Origin: Streptomyces changanensis
GTDB lineage: Bacteria; Actinomycetota; Actinomycetes; Streptomycetales; Streptomycetaceae
Assembly: GCF_024600715.1 (NCBI RefSeq)
Contig: NZ_CP102332.1
Span: forward strand, 2,976,001 to 3,040,000
DNA length: 64,000 bases
Reading direction: 5' to 3'
A model generated the notes under the pieces. That model saw only the letters and a list, made by a program, of their open reading frames with translations, was not told the DNA's origin and made no database searches. Positions 34,845 through 43,568 of the stretch are shown here, piece by piece. The translations under genes were made by a program, and so were the position numbers. Position 1 is the stretch's first letter. Every line of letters begins with the position of its first letter.

Positions 34845-35500
34845 GCCGCCCACCAGGCCGGGAACGCCGTCAGATCAGGCAGGACCACGTCGGCGCCGGC
34901 CGCGCGCAGGGCCTCCTCGTCGTACGGGCCGGTGGCCACCGAGACGGCGAGGGCTCCCGCCGCGCGGGCCCCGCGGATGTCGCCGAGGTGATCGCCCACG
35001 TACACGGTCGCGCCGTGCGCGCGCAGCGCCTCCGCCTTGGCCTCGGCCCACAGCCACCCGACGACCTCGTCCGGCTCCAGGCCGAGGTGCGCGACGTGCA
35101 GCCTGGCGTGCGGTTCGTTCTTCGCCGTGACGACGACGCTGCGCCCGCCCGCCGCGCGAACGGCTTGAATCGCATCCTTCGCACCGGGCAGGGCGAGGGA
35201 CGGTTCGATCGCGTGTGTGGGATACATCTCACGGTAGGCGGCGACCATCTCCTCGATGCGCTCCTCCGGGAACCAGTACGCGAGCTCGTGTTCGAGCGGC
35301 GGCCCGAGGCGGCTCACCGCCAGCTCCGCGTCGATCCACACGCCGGTGCGGGCGGAGAGCTCCAGGTACGTCGCGCGGATGCCGGGGCGCGAGTCGATGA
35401 GCGTCATGTCGAGGTCGAAGCCGACCGTGAGCGGGGCGGCCGCCCCGGGGGACGGCGCGGCGGGGTCTGCCGCCGGGGCGGAGGACGCGGTGAGGGCCAT
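34814..35500 (-). CDS. HAD-family phosphatase
   Basis: A 228-residue haloacid-dehalogenase hydrolase. Motif I is VGFDLDMTLIDSRPGI (two Asp), motif II SVVVTAKN, motif III Lys in AEAKAEALRA, and motif IV VYVGDHLGDIRGARAAGA. The helical cap between motifs I and II puts it with phosphoglycolate phosphatase-type enzymes; the substrate is uncertain. The first 20 residues are a Pro/Ala tail. Confidence 0.9.
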   Translation of the reverse strand: MALTASSAPAADPAAPSPGAAAPLTVGFDLDMTLIDSRPGIRATYLELSARTGVWIDAELAVSRLGPPLEHELAYWFPEERIEEMVAAYREMYPTHAIEPSLALPGAKDAIQAVRAAGGRSVVVTAKNEPHARLHVAHLGLEPDEVVGWLWAEAKAEALRAHGATVYVGDHLGDIRGARAAGALAVSVATGPYDEEALRAAGADVVLPDLTAFPAWWAAYAERVAARA

Positions 35501-35647
35501 GGGGGCATTCTGCCCGGGCCGGTCCGCGCGGCGCCGCCGGGTTTCCGGCGGCCCGGGGCCACGGGGAGCCGGGCCATCGGGGCCTGGCGCGACGGACTGC
35601 CGGGGCGCGCGCGAAGGACTGCCGGGGCCAGGCGCGCGGGGCCGTCG
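35501..35647. other. Intergenic, GC-rich
   Basis: The 5' flank of the HAD gene. No gene or clear signal is visible before the tandem repeats that begin near 35648; together with them it forms a 412-base gap. Confidence 0.4.
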
Positions 35648-35912
35648 GGTGCTGCTGAGGCTGCCGGAGCCACGGGCCGACGGGGGCGGTCGGCCGCGGG
35701 CCGGCGGGGCTTCGCGCTCGGGCTGCCCGGCTGCGGGCCGGCGGGCTGCGAGCTGCCGGGCTCCGGGCCGGTGGGGCTTCGCGCTGCCCGGCTGCGAGCC
35801 GGCAGGCTGCGGGCCGGCGGGCTGCGAGCTGCGGGCCGGTGGTGCTTCGCGCTGCTGGGCTGCGGGCCGGCGGGCTGCGAGCTGCCGGGCTGCGGGCCGG
35901 TGGGGCTTCGCG
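35648..35912. repeat. 61-68-bp tandem repeats x4 beside mqnD
   Basis: Four imperfect copies of a unit with GGGCCGGTGGGGCTTCGCGC; the TTCGCGCT core begins at 35711, 35778, 35846 and 35907. Between cores lie variants of GGCTGCGAGCTGCCGGGCTG. The last copy ends at the mqnD stop codon. No protein is supported. Confidence 0.8.
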
Positions 35913-36752
35913 CTACGGGAAGGCGAGCGCGCCCGGACGGACGGGCGGCACCAGACCCTCGCCCGCGGCGCGCGTCAGGAGCGCCTCCACCGCCGCGTAC
36001 CCCGCCGTCCCCAGGTCCTCCGTGAACGGGTTCACGTACAGCCCGATGTGCTGCTCGGCGACCGCCGGGTCCATCTCCTGCGCGTGGGCCCGCACGTACT
36101 CCCGGGACGCCCCCGGGTCCGCCCACGCGCTCCGCACGGACGCCTGCGCCGACTCCGCGAGCCGCCGCAGCACCGGCGCGCCCAGCGACCGCTTCGCGAT
36201 GATGGCGCCCAGCGGGATGGGGTGGCCGGTCGTCTCCTCCCAGTGCTCGCCCATGTCGGCGAGGCGGTGCAGCCCGTACTCCCGGTACGTGAACCGCGCC
36301 TCGTGGATGACGAGCCCCGCGTCGACCTTCCCGTCCCGCACGGCGGGCATGATCTCGTGGAAGGGCAGGACGACGACCTCACCGATCCCGCCCGGCACGG
36401 TCCGCGCCGCCCACAGCCGGAACAGCAGGTACGCCGTGGAGCGCTCGCTCGGCACCGCCACCGTGCGGCCCGACAGGTCGAGCCCCGGCTCGCGGGTGAG
36501 GACCAGCGGCCCGCAGCCGCGTCCCAGCGCGCCGCCGCACGGCAGCAGCGCGTACTCGTCCAGGACCCACGGCAGCACCGCGTACGACACCTTGAGGACG
36601 TCCAGCTCGCCGCGCTCGGCCATGCCGTTCGTGACGTCGATGTCGGCGAAGGTGACGTCCAGCTCGGGCGCCCCGGGCACCAGCCCGTGCGCCCACGCGT
36701 GGAAGACGAACGTGTCGTTCGGGCAGGGGGAGTATGCGACGCGCATCACCAC
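35913..36752 (-). CDS. mqnD: 1,4-dihydroxy-6-naphthoate synthase (futalosine pathway)
   Basis: A 279-residue periplasmic-binding-protein-fold enzyme. It begins VAYSPCPNDTFVFHAWAHG, the MqnD signature (MqnA lacks it), and continues LDVLKVSYAVLPWVLDEYAL, AVPSERSTAYLLFRLW and IHEARFTYREYGL. It forms 1,4-dihydroxy-6-naphthoate from cyclic dehypoxanthine futalosine in menaquinone synthesis. The GTG start has GGAGGAG 7 bases upstream. It follows mqnB by 6 bases. Confidence 0.94.
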   Translation of the reverse strand: MVMRVAYSPCPNDTFVFHAWAHGLVPGAPELDVTFADIDVTNGMAERGELDVLKVSYAVLPWVLDEYALLPCGGALGRGCGPLVLTREPGLDLSGRTVAVPSERSTAYLLFRLWAARTVPGGIGEVVVLPFHEIMPAVRDGKVDAGLVIHEARFTYREYGLHRLADMGEHWEETTGHPIPLGAIIAKRSLGAPVLRRLAESAQASVRSAWADPGASREYVRAHAQEMDPAVAEQHIGLYVNPFTEDLGTAGYAAVEALLTRAAGEGLVPPVRPGALAFP

Positions 36753-36758
36753 TGGCCC

Positions 36759-37727
36759 TCACTCCTCCCTGAAGACGGTGCTGCTCAGCGACCCGAACGC
36801 GCCGCGCAGCGCGTCCAGGGCCGCCCCGATGCGCCAGGCCGCCCGGTCACGGGGGCCGACGGTGTTGGAGACGGCGCGGATCTCGACGACGGGCACCCCG
36901 TACGCGGCGGCCGCCTCCGCCACGCCGAAGCCCTCCATGGCCTCCGCGCCGGCCCGCGGGTGGCGGGCGGCCAGCCCGGCGGCGCGGGCGGCGGTGCCGG
37001 TCACGGTGGAGACGGTGAGGACGGGGGCCGTCAGACAGGGCCCGCCGGTGGCGCGCAGGGCGTCCGCGACGCGCGCGGTGAGCGCGGGCGGCGGGGTGTG
37101 GACGGAGCGGCCGAAGCCCAGCTTCTCCACCGTCAGGTAGCCGTCCGGGGTGTCGGCGCCCAGGTCGGCGGCGACGACGGCGTCCGCGACGACGAGCGCC
37201 CCGAGCGGGGCGTGCGGCGCGAAGCCGCCGCCGATGCCGGCGGAGACCACCAGGTCGTACGGGTACGGGGCGCGGGCCAGCGCGGTCGCGGTGGCCACGG
37301 CCGCCGCCGCGGGCCCCACCCCGCCGGCGAGCACGTCCACGGTGGCGGTCGCCTCCAGGGCGACGGTCGCGGGGCCGCCGGCGGTCACGGGCGCGGTGAC
37401 GGTCGCGTCCCCGGTCGCTGTCGGGTCGGCGGTCGCGGGCGCGTCGGCCGACGGGTCGTCGCCCGCGCCGGGCCCGGCGGCCTGCGCCGCGGTCGGGGCC
37501 GGTACGGCCGGGGCCCGCCCGGTCAGTGCCTGCGCCGCGGTCGGGGCCTGCGCGGTCGGCCGAGTGGCCGGGGCCCGCGTGGCCGGTCCGGCCGTGAGGA
37601 CGTGGCTCGTCACGGTGTGGCCGCTCGGCAGCCGCCGGGCGGACCGGGTGGCGCAGCCGGTCAGACCGTCCGCGACGGCCTCCGCCTCCGCCGCCACGGC
37701 GGTCACGACCAGGACGCGCAGGGTCAC
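36759..37727 (-). CDS. mqnB: Futalosine hydrolase with low-complexity insert
   Basis: A 322-residue nucleoside-phosphorylase-fold enzyme that removes hypoxanthine from futalosine. Landmarks are LVVTAVAAEAEAVADGL, VLAGGVGPAAAAVATA, DLVVSAGIGGGFAP, LVVADAVVAADLG, AEAMEGFGVAEAAAAYGVP and EIRAVSNTVGPRDRAAW (catalytic Asp). Normal length is about 220-240; here residues about 46-125 are an Ala/Pro/Thr-rich insertion between two core strands. The GTG start overlaps the lipoprotein stop (GTGA). mqnD follows directly. Confidence 0.93.
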   Translation of the reverse strand: MTLRVLVVTAVAAEAEAVADGLTGCATRSARRLPSGHTVTSHVLTAGPATRAPATRPTAQAPTAAQALTGRAPAVPAPTAAQAAGPGAGDDPSADAPATADPTATGDATVTAPVTAGGPATVALEATATVDVLAGGVGPAAAAVATATALARAPYPYDLVVSAGIGGGFAPHAPLGALVVADAVVAADLGADTPDGYLTVEKLGFGRSVHTPPPALTARVADALRATGGPCLTAPVLTVSTVTGTAARAAGLAARHPRAGAEAMEGFGVAEAAAAYGVPVVEIRAVSNTVGPRDRAAWRIGAALDALRGAFGSLSSTVFREE

Positions 37728-38221
37728 ACCTTCTTGAGCACGAAGCGGTAGACGCCGATGGCCTTCTTCGACTTGGCGTCGGTCTCCAGGATCGAGACGC
37801 GGACGCTGTCGGGGGCCGCGCCGCCCATCTGGCCGGCGGAGAAGAACGCGCTCGCACCGATCGACCGGTACGACTTCGTGTACGGCTCCTGCTCGGCGCG
37901 CTGCCCGTCGAGGAACAGCGTCCAGCCGTTCTCCGCGATCTCCGGGTCGACGCCGAAGCGGACCCGGTCGTCCACGGACACGTCCACGGCCTTGCCGCCC
38001 TTGGCGCTGAGGCACTCCTGGACGCGGGACTCCTTCAGGCCGCCCTCGTCGTAGCAGTCGTCGGCGGCCTCGGTGTTGTACGAGTCGGATCCGACCGTCA
38101 CGGTCGCGATCGGCGTCGGCTTGGTCCAGCCGCAGGCGGAGAGGACGAGCAGGCCGGCGGAGACGGCACCCAGAGCGACGCCGGCCCGGCGGGCCTTTCC
38201 GGAGAAGAACGCAACGGTCAT
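37724..38221 (-). CDS. DUF2771-family lipoprotein
   Basis: A 165-residue protein with a lipoprotein signal: positively charged start (KARRAG), hydrophobic core, lipobox LSAC (Cys30). The mature part has a Cys pair in DDCYDEGGLKESRVQECLSA and a beta-rich end AIGVYRFVLKKV. This is the DUF2771 family. It is anchored outside the membrane; its function is unknown. Its stop overlaps the mqnB start by 4 bases, which suggests co-translation. Confidence 0.88.
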   Translation of the reverse strand: MTVAFFSGKARRAGVALGAVSAGLLVLSACGWTKPTPIATVTVGSDSYNTEAADDCYDEGGLKESRVQECLSAKGGKAVDVSVDDRVRFGVDPEIAENGWTLFLDGQRAEQEPYTKSYRSIGASAFFSAGQMGGAAPDSVRVSILETDAKSKKAIGVYRFVLKKV

Positions 38222-38266
38222 GGGGCGAAGGCTATCGGGCCTGGCCGCCGAGGGCGCATGGGGGGC

Positions 38267-39703
38267 TCACGCGACGCGCGGTCGGCGTGGCGCCCGGTCG
38301 TCGCGCCGGGCCGACGCGAGGAGCCCCCGGCCCGCCACGACGACCCCCGTGGCGAGGATGGCCGACGCGACACCCATGCCGAGCGGCCCGTTCAGCGGCA
38401 GGGCGATCCCCACCGCGCCGCCCACGACCCACGCCATCTGCAGGAGCGTCTCGGAGCGGGCGAAGGCGGAGGTGCGCACCGACTCCGGCACGTCCCGCTG
38501 GATCAGCGCGTCGAGGGACAGCTTCGACAGGGCCTGCGCGAACCCCGCGGCCGCGCCGAGCAGGGCCACGAGGATCCCGCTGAAGAAGATCGCGGCGACC
38601 ACGGTGGCGGTGAGCACCAGTCCCAGCATCGTGGCGATGATCACCTCGGGAGCGCGGTCCCGCAGCCAGGCGCCGACCGCCGTACCGCAGGCGTTGCCCG
38701 TGCCGGCGGCCACGCCGACGACCGCGAGCGAGACGGCGGCGCTCTGCCCGCCCAAGGGGTGGACCCGCAGCAGGAACGCCAGGAAGAAGATCAGGAACCC
38801 GGACAGGCCACGCAGCGCCGCGTTGGCCTGAAGGGCGTGCAGCACGGCCGGGCCGACCGTCCGCAGCCCCGGCTTGCGCTCTCCGTGGGTGAGCATGTGC
38901 GCCTTGCGCTCGCCCTTCGCCGAGTCCACCTTGTGCGGCAGGGTGAACGCGAGGAACGCCCCCGCGCCGAACAGCACGCACGCCCCGTACAGCGGCCACT
39001 CCGGCCCGACCCGGTGCAGCAGCACCCCCACGGGCGCGGCCGCGCCCGTGGCCAGGAGCCCCGCGAGGGTGACCCGGGAGTTCGCCTTCACCAGCGAGAA
39101 GCGGGGCGGCAGCAGCCGCGGCACCACGGCCGAGCGGACCACGCCGTACGCCTTGGACGCCACGAGGACGCCGAGCGCCGCCGGGTACAGCTCCAGGTCG
39201 CCCGTGGCGACCGCCGTCGACAGGGTGAGCGCCAGGAGCACCCGGGCGAGCATGGAGCCCGCCATGGCGGCACGGCGGCCGTGCGGGACGCGGTCCAGGA
39301 GCGGACCGATGACGGGCGCGAGGAGCGCGAACGGCGCCAGCGTGATCGCCAGGTACAGCGCGACCCGGCCGCGCGCCTCGTCGGTCGGCACGGCGAAGAA
39401 GACGGTCGAGGCGAGCGCCACGGTGATCATCACGTCACCCGCGCCGTTCACGGCGTGCAGCTCGATCAGCTTTCCGAGGCCGGACTCGCCCGCGCCGTGC
39501 GCGTGGGTGGCCCGGCGGATGCCGCGGGCGGTGGAGGTGAAGGGCCAGTGGGCCGCGCGCCCCACCCGGCGGCCGAACCTGCGGCCCGCCGCACCCGTCC
39601 GGCGGCCCACCGCGCGGAGCCGTCCGGCACGCCCGCCCCGGCCGGCGCGCCGCGACGGTTCCGGGGACCACCGAGCGGTTGCCACGTCGCCATAGTGCCC
39701 CAC
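38267..39703 (-). CDS. MFS transporter
   Basis: A 478-residue transporter with about 12 spans from IELHAVNGAGDVMITVALAS through GVASAILATGVVVAGRGLLA. The first 70 residues are Arg/Gly-rich and lie inside the cell. The motif GPLLDRVPHGRRAAMAGSML corresponds to the MFS loop 2-3. The substrate is unknown. It is the first gene of the run MFS - lipoprotein - mqnB - mqnD (45 bases to the lipoprotein), an arrangement I recall as conserved in Streptomyces. The GTG start is weakly supported. Confidence 0.83.
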   Translation of the reverse strand: MGHYGDVATARWSPEPSRRAGRGGRAGRLRAVGRRTGAAGRRFGRRVGRAAHWPFTSTARGIRRATHAHGAGESGLGKLIELHAVNGAGDVMITVALASTVFFAVPTDEARGRVALYLAITLAPFALLAPVIGPLLDRVPHGRRAAMAGSMLARVLLALTLSTAVATGDLELYPAALGVLVASKAYGVVRSAVVPRLLPPRFSLVKANSRVTLAGLLATGAAAPVGVLLHRVGPEWPLYGACVLFGAGAFLAFTLPHKVDSAKGERKAHMLTHGERKPGLRTVGPAVLHALQANAALRGLSGFLIFFLAFLLRVHPLGGQSAAVSLAVVGVAAGTGNACGTAVGAWLRDRAPEVIIATMLGLVLTATVVAAIFFSGILVALLGAAAGFAQALSKLSLDALIQRDVPESVRTSAFARSETLLQMAWVVGGAVGIALPLNGPLGMGVASAILATGVVVAGRGLLASARRDDRAPRRPRVA

Positions 39704-39957
39704 CTGACCCGTTCGTGGCGGGTTACTTGGGGCGGCCGTGTGGGCGGCGGGCTGCGGAGGGGGTAGCGTGCGTAGCGCGCCACCGGCGGAAAGTTCTCGG
39801 CCGCGCGCCTCTTCGGCATCCCGCAGAATGGGTGAAGTGAGGTGGGCCCGAGCACGTCGGGCGCGAACGTCGATGCGGTCCTCGGGTCCGCTCCGTCCGC
39901 CGCCCGTGCAGTCGCGCCCGGCGCACCTGTGAGACGGCGTAGGAGAGAAGCGAACCT

Positions 39958-40878
39958 GTGAGTGCTGCGACGACGCGAAGCCGTGCCCGGCGTGCCCCCG
40001 CCCTGGACCGCCTGTGCGCCGAGGCGGTGGACCTCGCCCGGGAGGCGGCCGAAGAGGCTGCGGCGCCCGGCGTCGTCGGCCGGTACGTGGAGGCGGTGGC
40101 CGACGGCGACCGGGTCGTCACCCACCTCTTCGAGTGCGCCGAACCCGGCTACCGGGGCTGGCGCTGGGCGGTGACGGTGACCCGCGCGTCGCGCGCGAAG
40201 AACGTCACGCTCGACGAGACGGTGCTGCTGCCGGGCCCCGACGCGCTCCTCGCCCCGGAGTGGGTGCCGTGGAGCGAGCGGCTGCGCCCCGGTGACATGG
40301 GCCCCGGCGACCTGCTGCCGACCGAGGCGGACGACCTGCGCCTGGAGCCGGGCTACTCCGGTGACGACGCCCCGCCGCCGAACGCCGCCGTGTCGGAGGA
40401 GATGTCGGAGCGGGCCGACACCGAGGACGCCGAGTTCGTCTCCCGCACGCCGTCGCGCGGCACCATCGCCGCGATCGCCGAGGAGCTGGGCCTGCGCCGG
40501 GCGCGGGTGCTGTCGCGCTACGGGCTCCACACGGCCGCGGACCGCTGGGAGGAGGCGTACGGGGCGAAGACCCCGATGGCCCAGGCGGCGCCCGCCTCGT
40601 GCATCTCCTGCGGCTTCCTCACGCCGATCGGCGGGTCCCTCGGCCAGGCCTTCGGAGTGTGCGCGAACGAGTTCTCCCCGGCGGACGGGCGCGTCGTGTC
40701 CCTGGAGTACGGCTGCGGTGGGCACTCCGAGGCGGCCGTCATGCCGAAGCCGCCGCGTCCGGCGCCGCCGGTGCTGGACTCGATGGGGGCGGACGCGTTC
40801 TCGCTGCGGCCGTCTCCCGAGGGCGGGTCTGTCCCGGACGCTCCCGACTCGGAGTCGGAGGACCTGGGCCACTCCTGA
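39958..40878 (+). CDS. DUF3027 domain protein
   Basis: A 306-residue protein from GTG, with AGGAGAG upstream. The DUF3027 core spans WRWAVTVTRASRAKNVTLDE, LLPGPDALLAPEWVPWSERL and RPGDMGPGDLLPTEADDLRL. A cysteine cluster follows: SCISCGFLTPIGGSLGQAFG, then VCANE and GCGGHSE, which may bind zinc. The tail is Pro/Ser/Asp-rich. The family is actinobacterial and uncharacterised. Divergent from the MFS gene by 254 bases. Confidence 0.88.
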   Translation: MSAATTRSRARRAPALDRLCAEAVDLAREAAEEAAAPGVVGRYVEAVADGDRVVTHLFECAEPGYRGWRWAVTVTRASRAKNVTLDETVLLPGPDALLAPEWVPWSERLRPGDMGPGDLLPTEADDLRLEPGYSGDDAPPPNAAVSEEMSERADTEDAEFVSRTPSRGTIAAIAEELGLRRARVLSRYGLHTAADRWEEAYGAKTPMAQAAPASCISCGFLTPIGGSLGQAFGVCANEFSPADGRVVSLEYGCGGHSEAAVMPKPPRPAPPVLDSMGADAFSLRPSPEGGSVPDAPDSESEDLGHS

Positions 40879-40999
40879 CCGCCCGGCGGCAGGACGGCCC
40901 CCGTGCTGAGCCCCGCAGCACTGCGCCCGCCCCGGTGCGCTCCGCGGTGTCCCGCGCCCGCCGTGGTCCGCCCGGTCCGGTGCGCCCGCCCGACCGGGG

Positions 41000-41125
41000 A
41001 TGGCTCGGCGCCCACCCGGCCGTGAGTGGTTCGGCGCCCCGCCCGACCCCGGATGGTTCGGCGCCCGCCCGACCGTAAGTGGTTCGGCGCCCAGTCGGCC
41101 GCGGGTTCGGCGGCCCGCCCGGCTG
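41000..41125. repeat. 26-27-bp tandem repeats x4-5 in the 40.9-41.3 kb gap
   Basis: The core TGG(C/T)TCGGCGCCC recurs at 41001, 41027, 41054 and 41080, with a degenerate fifth near 41103; the spacing is 26-27 bases. The surrounding gap (40879-41332) holds no gene that I can support, and 41220-41260 is a CCCGCCCCT run. Confidence 0.85.
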
Positions 41126-41332
41126 CCGCGCCATGTGGGCATGTCACGCGGTACCGCGGCACCGGTGGGCGTCCTGGGGGCGCGGGCCCGGCAGCCGGGT
41201 GCCGCTCGGCTCCGCCGCGCCCGCCCCTCCCGCCCCTCCCGCCCCTGGCGGACCGCATGCCACGGCGGGGCCTGCCTCGGCGTCCGCGCCCGCGCCCGAC
41301 TCGTCGCGCGGGCACCTCGTCGGCGGCCGGTG

Positions 41333-42730
41333 TCAGTCTCTGAGTTCGAGCATCTCCGACCCCCCGTCACTGAACACGGTGATCCGCAGCCGGGTGACGC
41401 CCTTCGGGAAGTCCTCCCCGAGCGCGATGCGCACCTCGTGAGCCCGCTCCTGGTCCTCGGCGAGCGTCTTGCCGTCGGGGCCGGTGAGGCGGGCCTCGAC
41501 GCCGGAGGGGCCCGTCGAGCCGACGGCCTGCCAGGTCCCGCCGTCGAGCAGTGACACCTTCACGTCGCCCGGTTCGAGCGTGCCGGTCCCCTCGGCGACC
41601 TGGACGGTGAGGATGTCGGAGGCGTTCTCCGCGGGCTCTCCCAGCGTGTTGGCGACGGTCGCGACGAACACCGTCCCGTCGCCACCGGTGCGCAGGGTGG
41701 TGCTCTTCGCCATCGCCCCGTAGACGAGCGTGACCGTCCGGGAGGGGGGTGTCGTCTCCCCTTCGGGCAGGGGTGGCGCCGCTGCCCCGGCGGGGCTGGA
41801 CGGTGCCGTGGCCCCGGTGGACGGGCGCTGGGAGCCGTCGGGGGTGCCGGGGTCGCTCGCCCGGGTGCTCGGGCTGCCACTGGGCGAGGGGCCGAGCGAC
41901 GGCGGGGCCGTCACCCGCGAGGGCGGGGTGTCACCGACGTCCGTCCGGTCGGGGGTCCGGAGCAGCGACACGGCGGCGCCTCCGACCAGGGCCGCGGCCG
42001 CCACCGAGGCCGCGAGCGCCAGGACGAGCGGGCCCCGGCCGCGGGCCGCCCAGTTCACGGTGGGCGGGCTGGCGGGCCTCAACGAGTGCGGGGTGAGCTG
42101 CCCGGCCCGGGCCGCGAGGGCGCGGACGAGCAGGTCCTCGGTCTCGGTGAGCCCGGGGCGGCCGTCCGCCTCCTCCGGATCGCCGGCGTGCCCGGTACCG
42201 CCGGGCGCCCGGGAGAGCCCGGCGCGGCCGCTCCCACCGGACGGCGCCGACGCGCCGGAGCGGCCGGTCCCGCCGGAGGCGTCGGGAGATTCCGGGGGGC
42301 CGGAGCACCCGGTCCCGCCGGAGGACCCGGTCCCGCCGGAGCACCCGGTCCCGCCGGAGGACCCGGTCCCGCCGGAGAGCCCGGTCCGGCCGGAGGGCCA
42401 GGAGCGGCCGGAGGAGTCAGGGGACCCGGGGGTCCCGGAGGAGCCGGGGGAGCCCGGCCCGCCGGGGGACTCGGTGCGGCCGGCCCCGCCGGACGGGCCG
42501 GGCGCGCCTGGCCGGCCGGACGCGGCCGGCGGGTCGTAGGGGCCGGTCGTGTACGGGCCGGTGGCGTGCCGGTCGCCTTCCAGCGGGCCGGCGTCCGGCA
42601 GGTCCCCGGCGGGCGGGTCCGTGGCCTGCCGGCCGGGTGCGTGCCGGTCCGGGACGGGCCCGTCGGTGGTGCGCCGGTCCCGGTCACGCGGGTCCCGGTC
42701 ACGCGGATCGTGGTCGCGTGGGGCGTTCAT
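41333..42730 (-). CDS. Single-span membrane protein, likely sigma-factor partner
   Basis: A 465-residue protein 28 bases downstream of the SigE-family sigma gene. Residues 1-180 are disordered (DPRDRDPRDRD repeats, then Ser/Gly/Pro tracts with the 6-residue repeat SGGTGS/SGGTGC four times). A helical block (LTETEDLLVRALAARAGQLT) precedes one membrane span near 231-252 (GPLVLALAASVAAAALVGGA). The outside part has a Pro/Ser linker and a beta domain (TVTLVYGAMAKSTTLRTG, RLRITVFSDGGSEMLELR). Gene order and topology suggest an anti-sigma-like role, but no zinc-anti-sigma motif is present. Confidence 0.8.
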   Translation of the reverse strand: MNAPRDHDPRDRDPRDRDRRTTDGPVPDRHAPGRQATDPPAGDLPDAGPLEGDRHATGPYTTGPYDPPAASGRPGAPGPSGGAGRTESPGGPGSPGSSGTPGSPDSSGRSWPSGRTGLSGGTGSSGGTGCSGGTGSSGGTGCSGPPESPDASGGTGRSGASAPSGGSGRAGLSRAPGGTGHAGDPEEADGRPGLTETEDLLVRALAARAGQLTPHSLRPASPPTVNWAARGRGPLVLALAASVAAAALVGGAAVSLLRTPDRTDVGDTPPSRVTAPPSLGPSPSGSPSTRASDPGTPDGSQRPSTGATAPSSPAGAAAPPLPEGETTPPSRTVTLVYGAMAKSTTLRTGGDGTVFVATVANTLGEPAENASDILTVQVAEGTGTLEPGDVKVSLLDGGTWQAVGSTGPSGVEARLTGPDGKTLAEDQERAHEVRIALGEDFPKGVTRLRITVFSDGGSEMLELRD

Positions 42731-42758
42731 CGGGGGGTCCTCCTCTCCTCGGGCACGG

Positions 42759-43454
42759 TCAGTCGTGGTCCTGGGCCTTCAGGGCCCGCTCCAACGCGTC
42801 CAGGGCCCGGCTGGCGGTGGACTTCACCGCCCCGCGCGACAGGCCGAGCGTCTCGGCGATCTGTGCCTCGCTCAGGTCCGACCAGTAACGCAGGACCAGG
42901 ACCTCCCGCTGCCGCGAGGTGAGGCCCTGGAGCGCGGCGAGCACCCGGCGGTGTTCGTCGCTGATCAGGGCGTGGTCCTCGGCCGACGCCGCGTCCGCCT
43001 CGTGGGGCGGCACGTACGCGCGAGCCGTCTTGCGGCGGCGCAGCATGGAACGGGCCGTGTTGACGACCGAGGTCCGCAGGTAGCCCAGTGCGTTGTCCAC
43101 GTCGTCCAGCCGCTCGCCGTGCCGCTTGTACAGCGCCACGAACGCGTCCTGGACCACGTCCTCGGCGGACGACTGGTCGTCGACCAGGAGGATCGCCAGC
43201 CGCACCAGGGACAGCCGGTGCGCGTGGTAGAGCTCGGTGACCGTGGGCCGGGCCGGGTCCTCCGCCGGCCCGGCCGAGCCGGTCGGGCCCGTGGCCGGGC
43301 CGGGCCGCTCCCGGCCGCCGCCCAGCAGCCGGAAACGGGGCCGTGAGGGCTTCGCCGACGCGTCGTCGACGCCCGGGCCCGGGGACAGGGAGCGGAACAA
43401 CCGTCCCCAGAGGGCGGCGAGGGGCGGCACAGGGGCGACTAAGGCCGTGTTCAT
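42759..43454 (-). CDS. SigE-family ECF RNA polymerase sigma factor
   Basis: A 231-residue sigma factor. Region 2 reads ELYHAHRLSLVRLAILLVDD, then AEDVVQDAFVALYKRH; region 4 reads LTSRQREVLVLRYWSDLSEA and IAETLGLSRGAVKSTASRAL. A 65-residue N-terminal tail precedes region 2. GGAGG lies 10 bases before the ATG, so the start is well supported. Codon 5 is TTA (43440-43442), which makes translation dependent on the bldA tRNA. Downstream on the same strand is its membrane partner; upstream is an LAxTG-type surface protein. Confidence 0.92.
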   Translation of the reverse strand: MNTALVAPVPPLAALWGRLFRSLSPGPGVDDASAKPSRPRFRLLGGGRERPGPATGPTGSAGPAEDPARPTVTELYHAHRLSLVRLAILLVDDQSSAEDVVQDAFVALYKRHGERLDDVDNALGYLRTSVVNTARSMLRRRKTARAYVPPHEADAASAEDHALISDEHRRVLAALQGLTSRQREVLVLRYWSDLSEAQIAETLGLSRGAVKSTASRALDALERALKAQDHD

Positions 43455-43568
43455 GGTGTCGGGTCCTCCGGAGCCACACAGGATTCGTGCCGCAGCGTCC
43501 GGTGATCCCCACCCCCGCGACCTTCAGCCCCCGCAGGCTACTCGACATGATCACTGGAAGGGTGGGGG

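Noticed and set aside
35913..36752. MqnA (chorismate dehydratase) rather than MqnD
   Set aside because: The N-terminal SPCPNDTF signature belongs to MqnD.
35648..41125. CRISPR array at the tandem repeats
   Set aside because: Repeats are imperfect and adjacent without unique spacers, and no cas genes are present.
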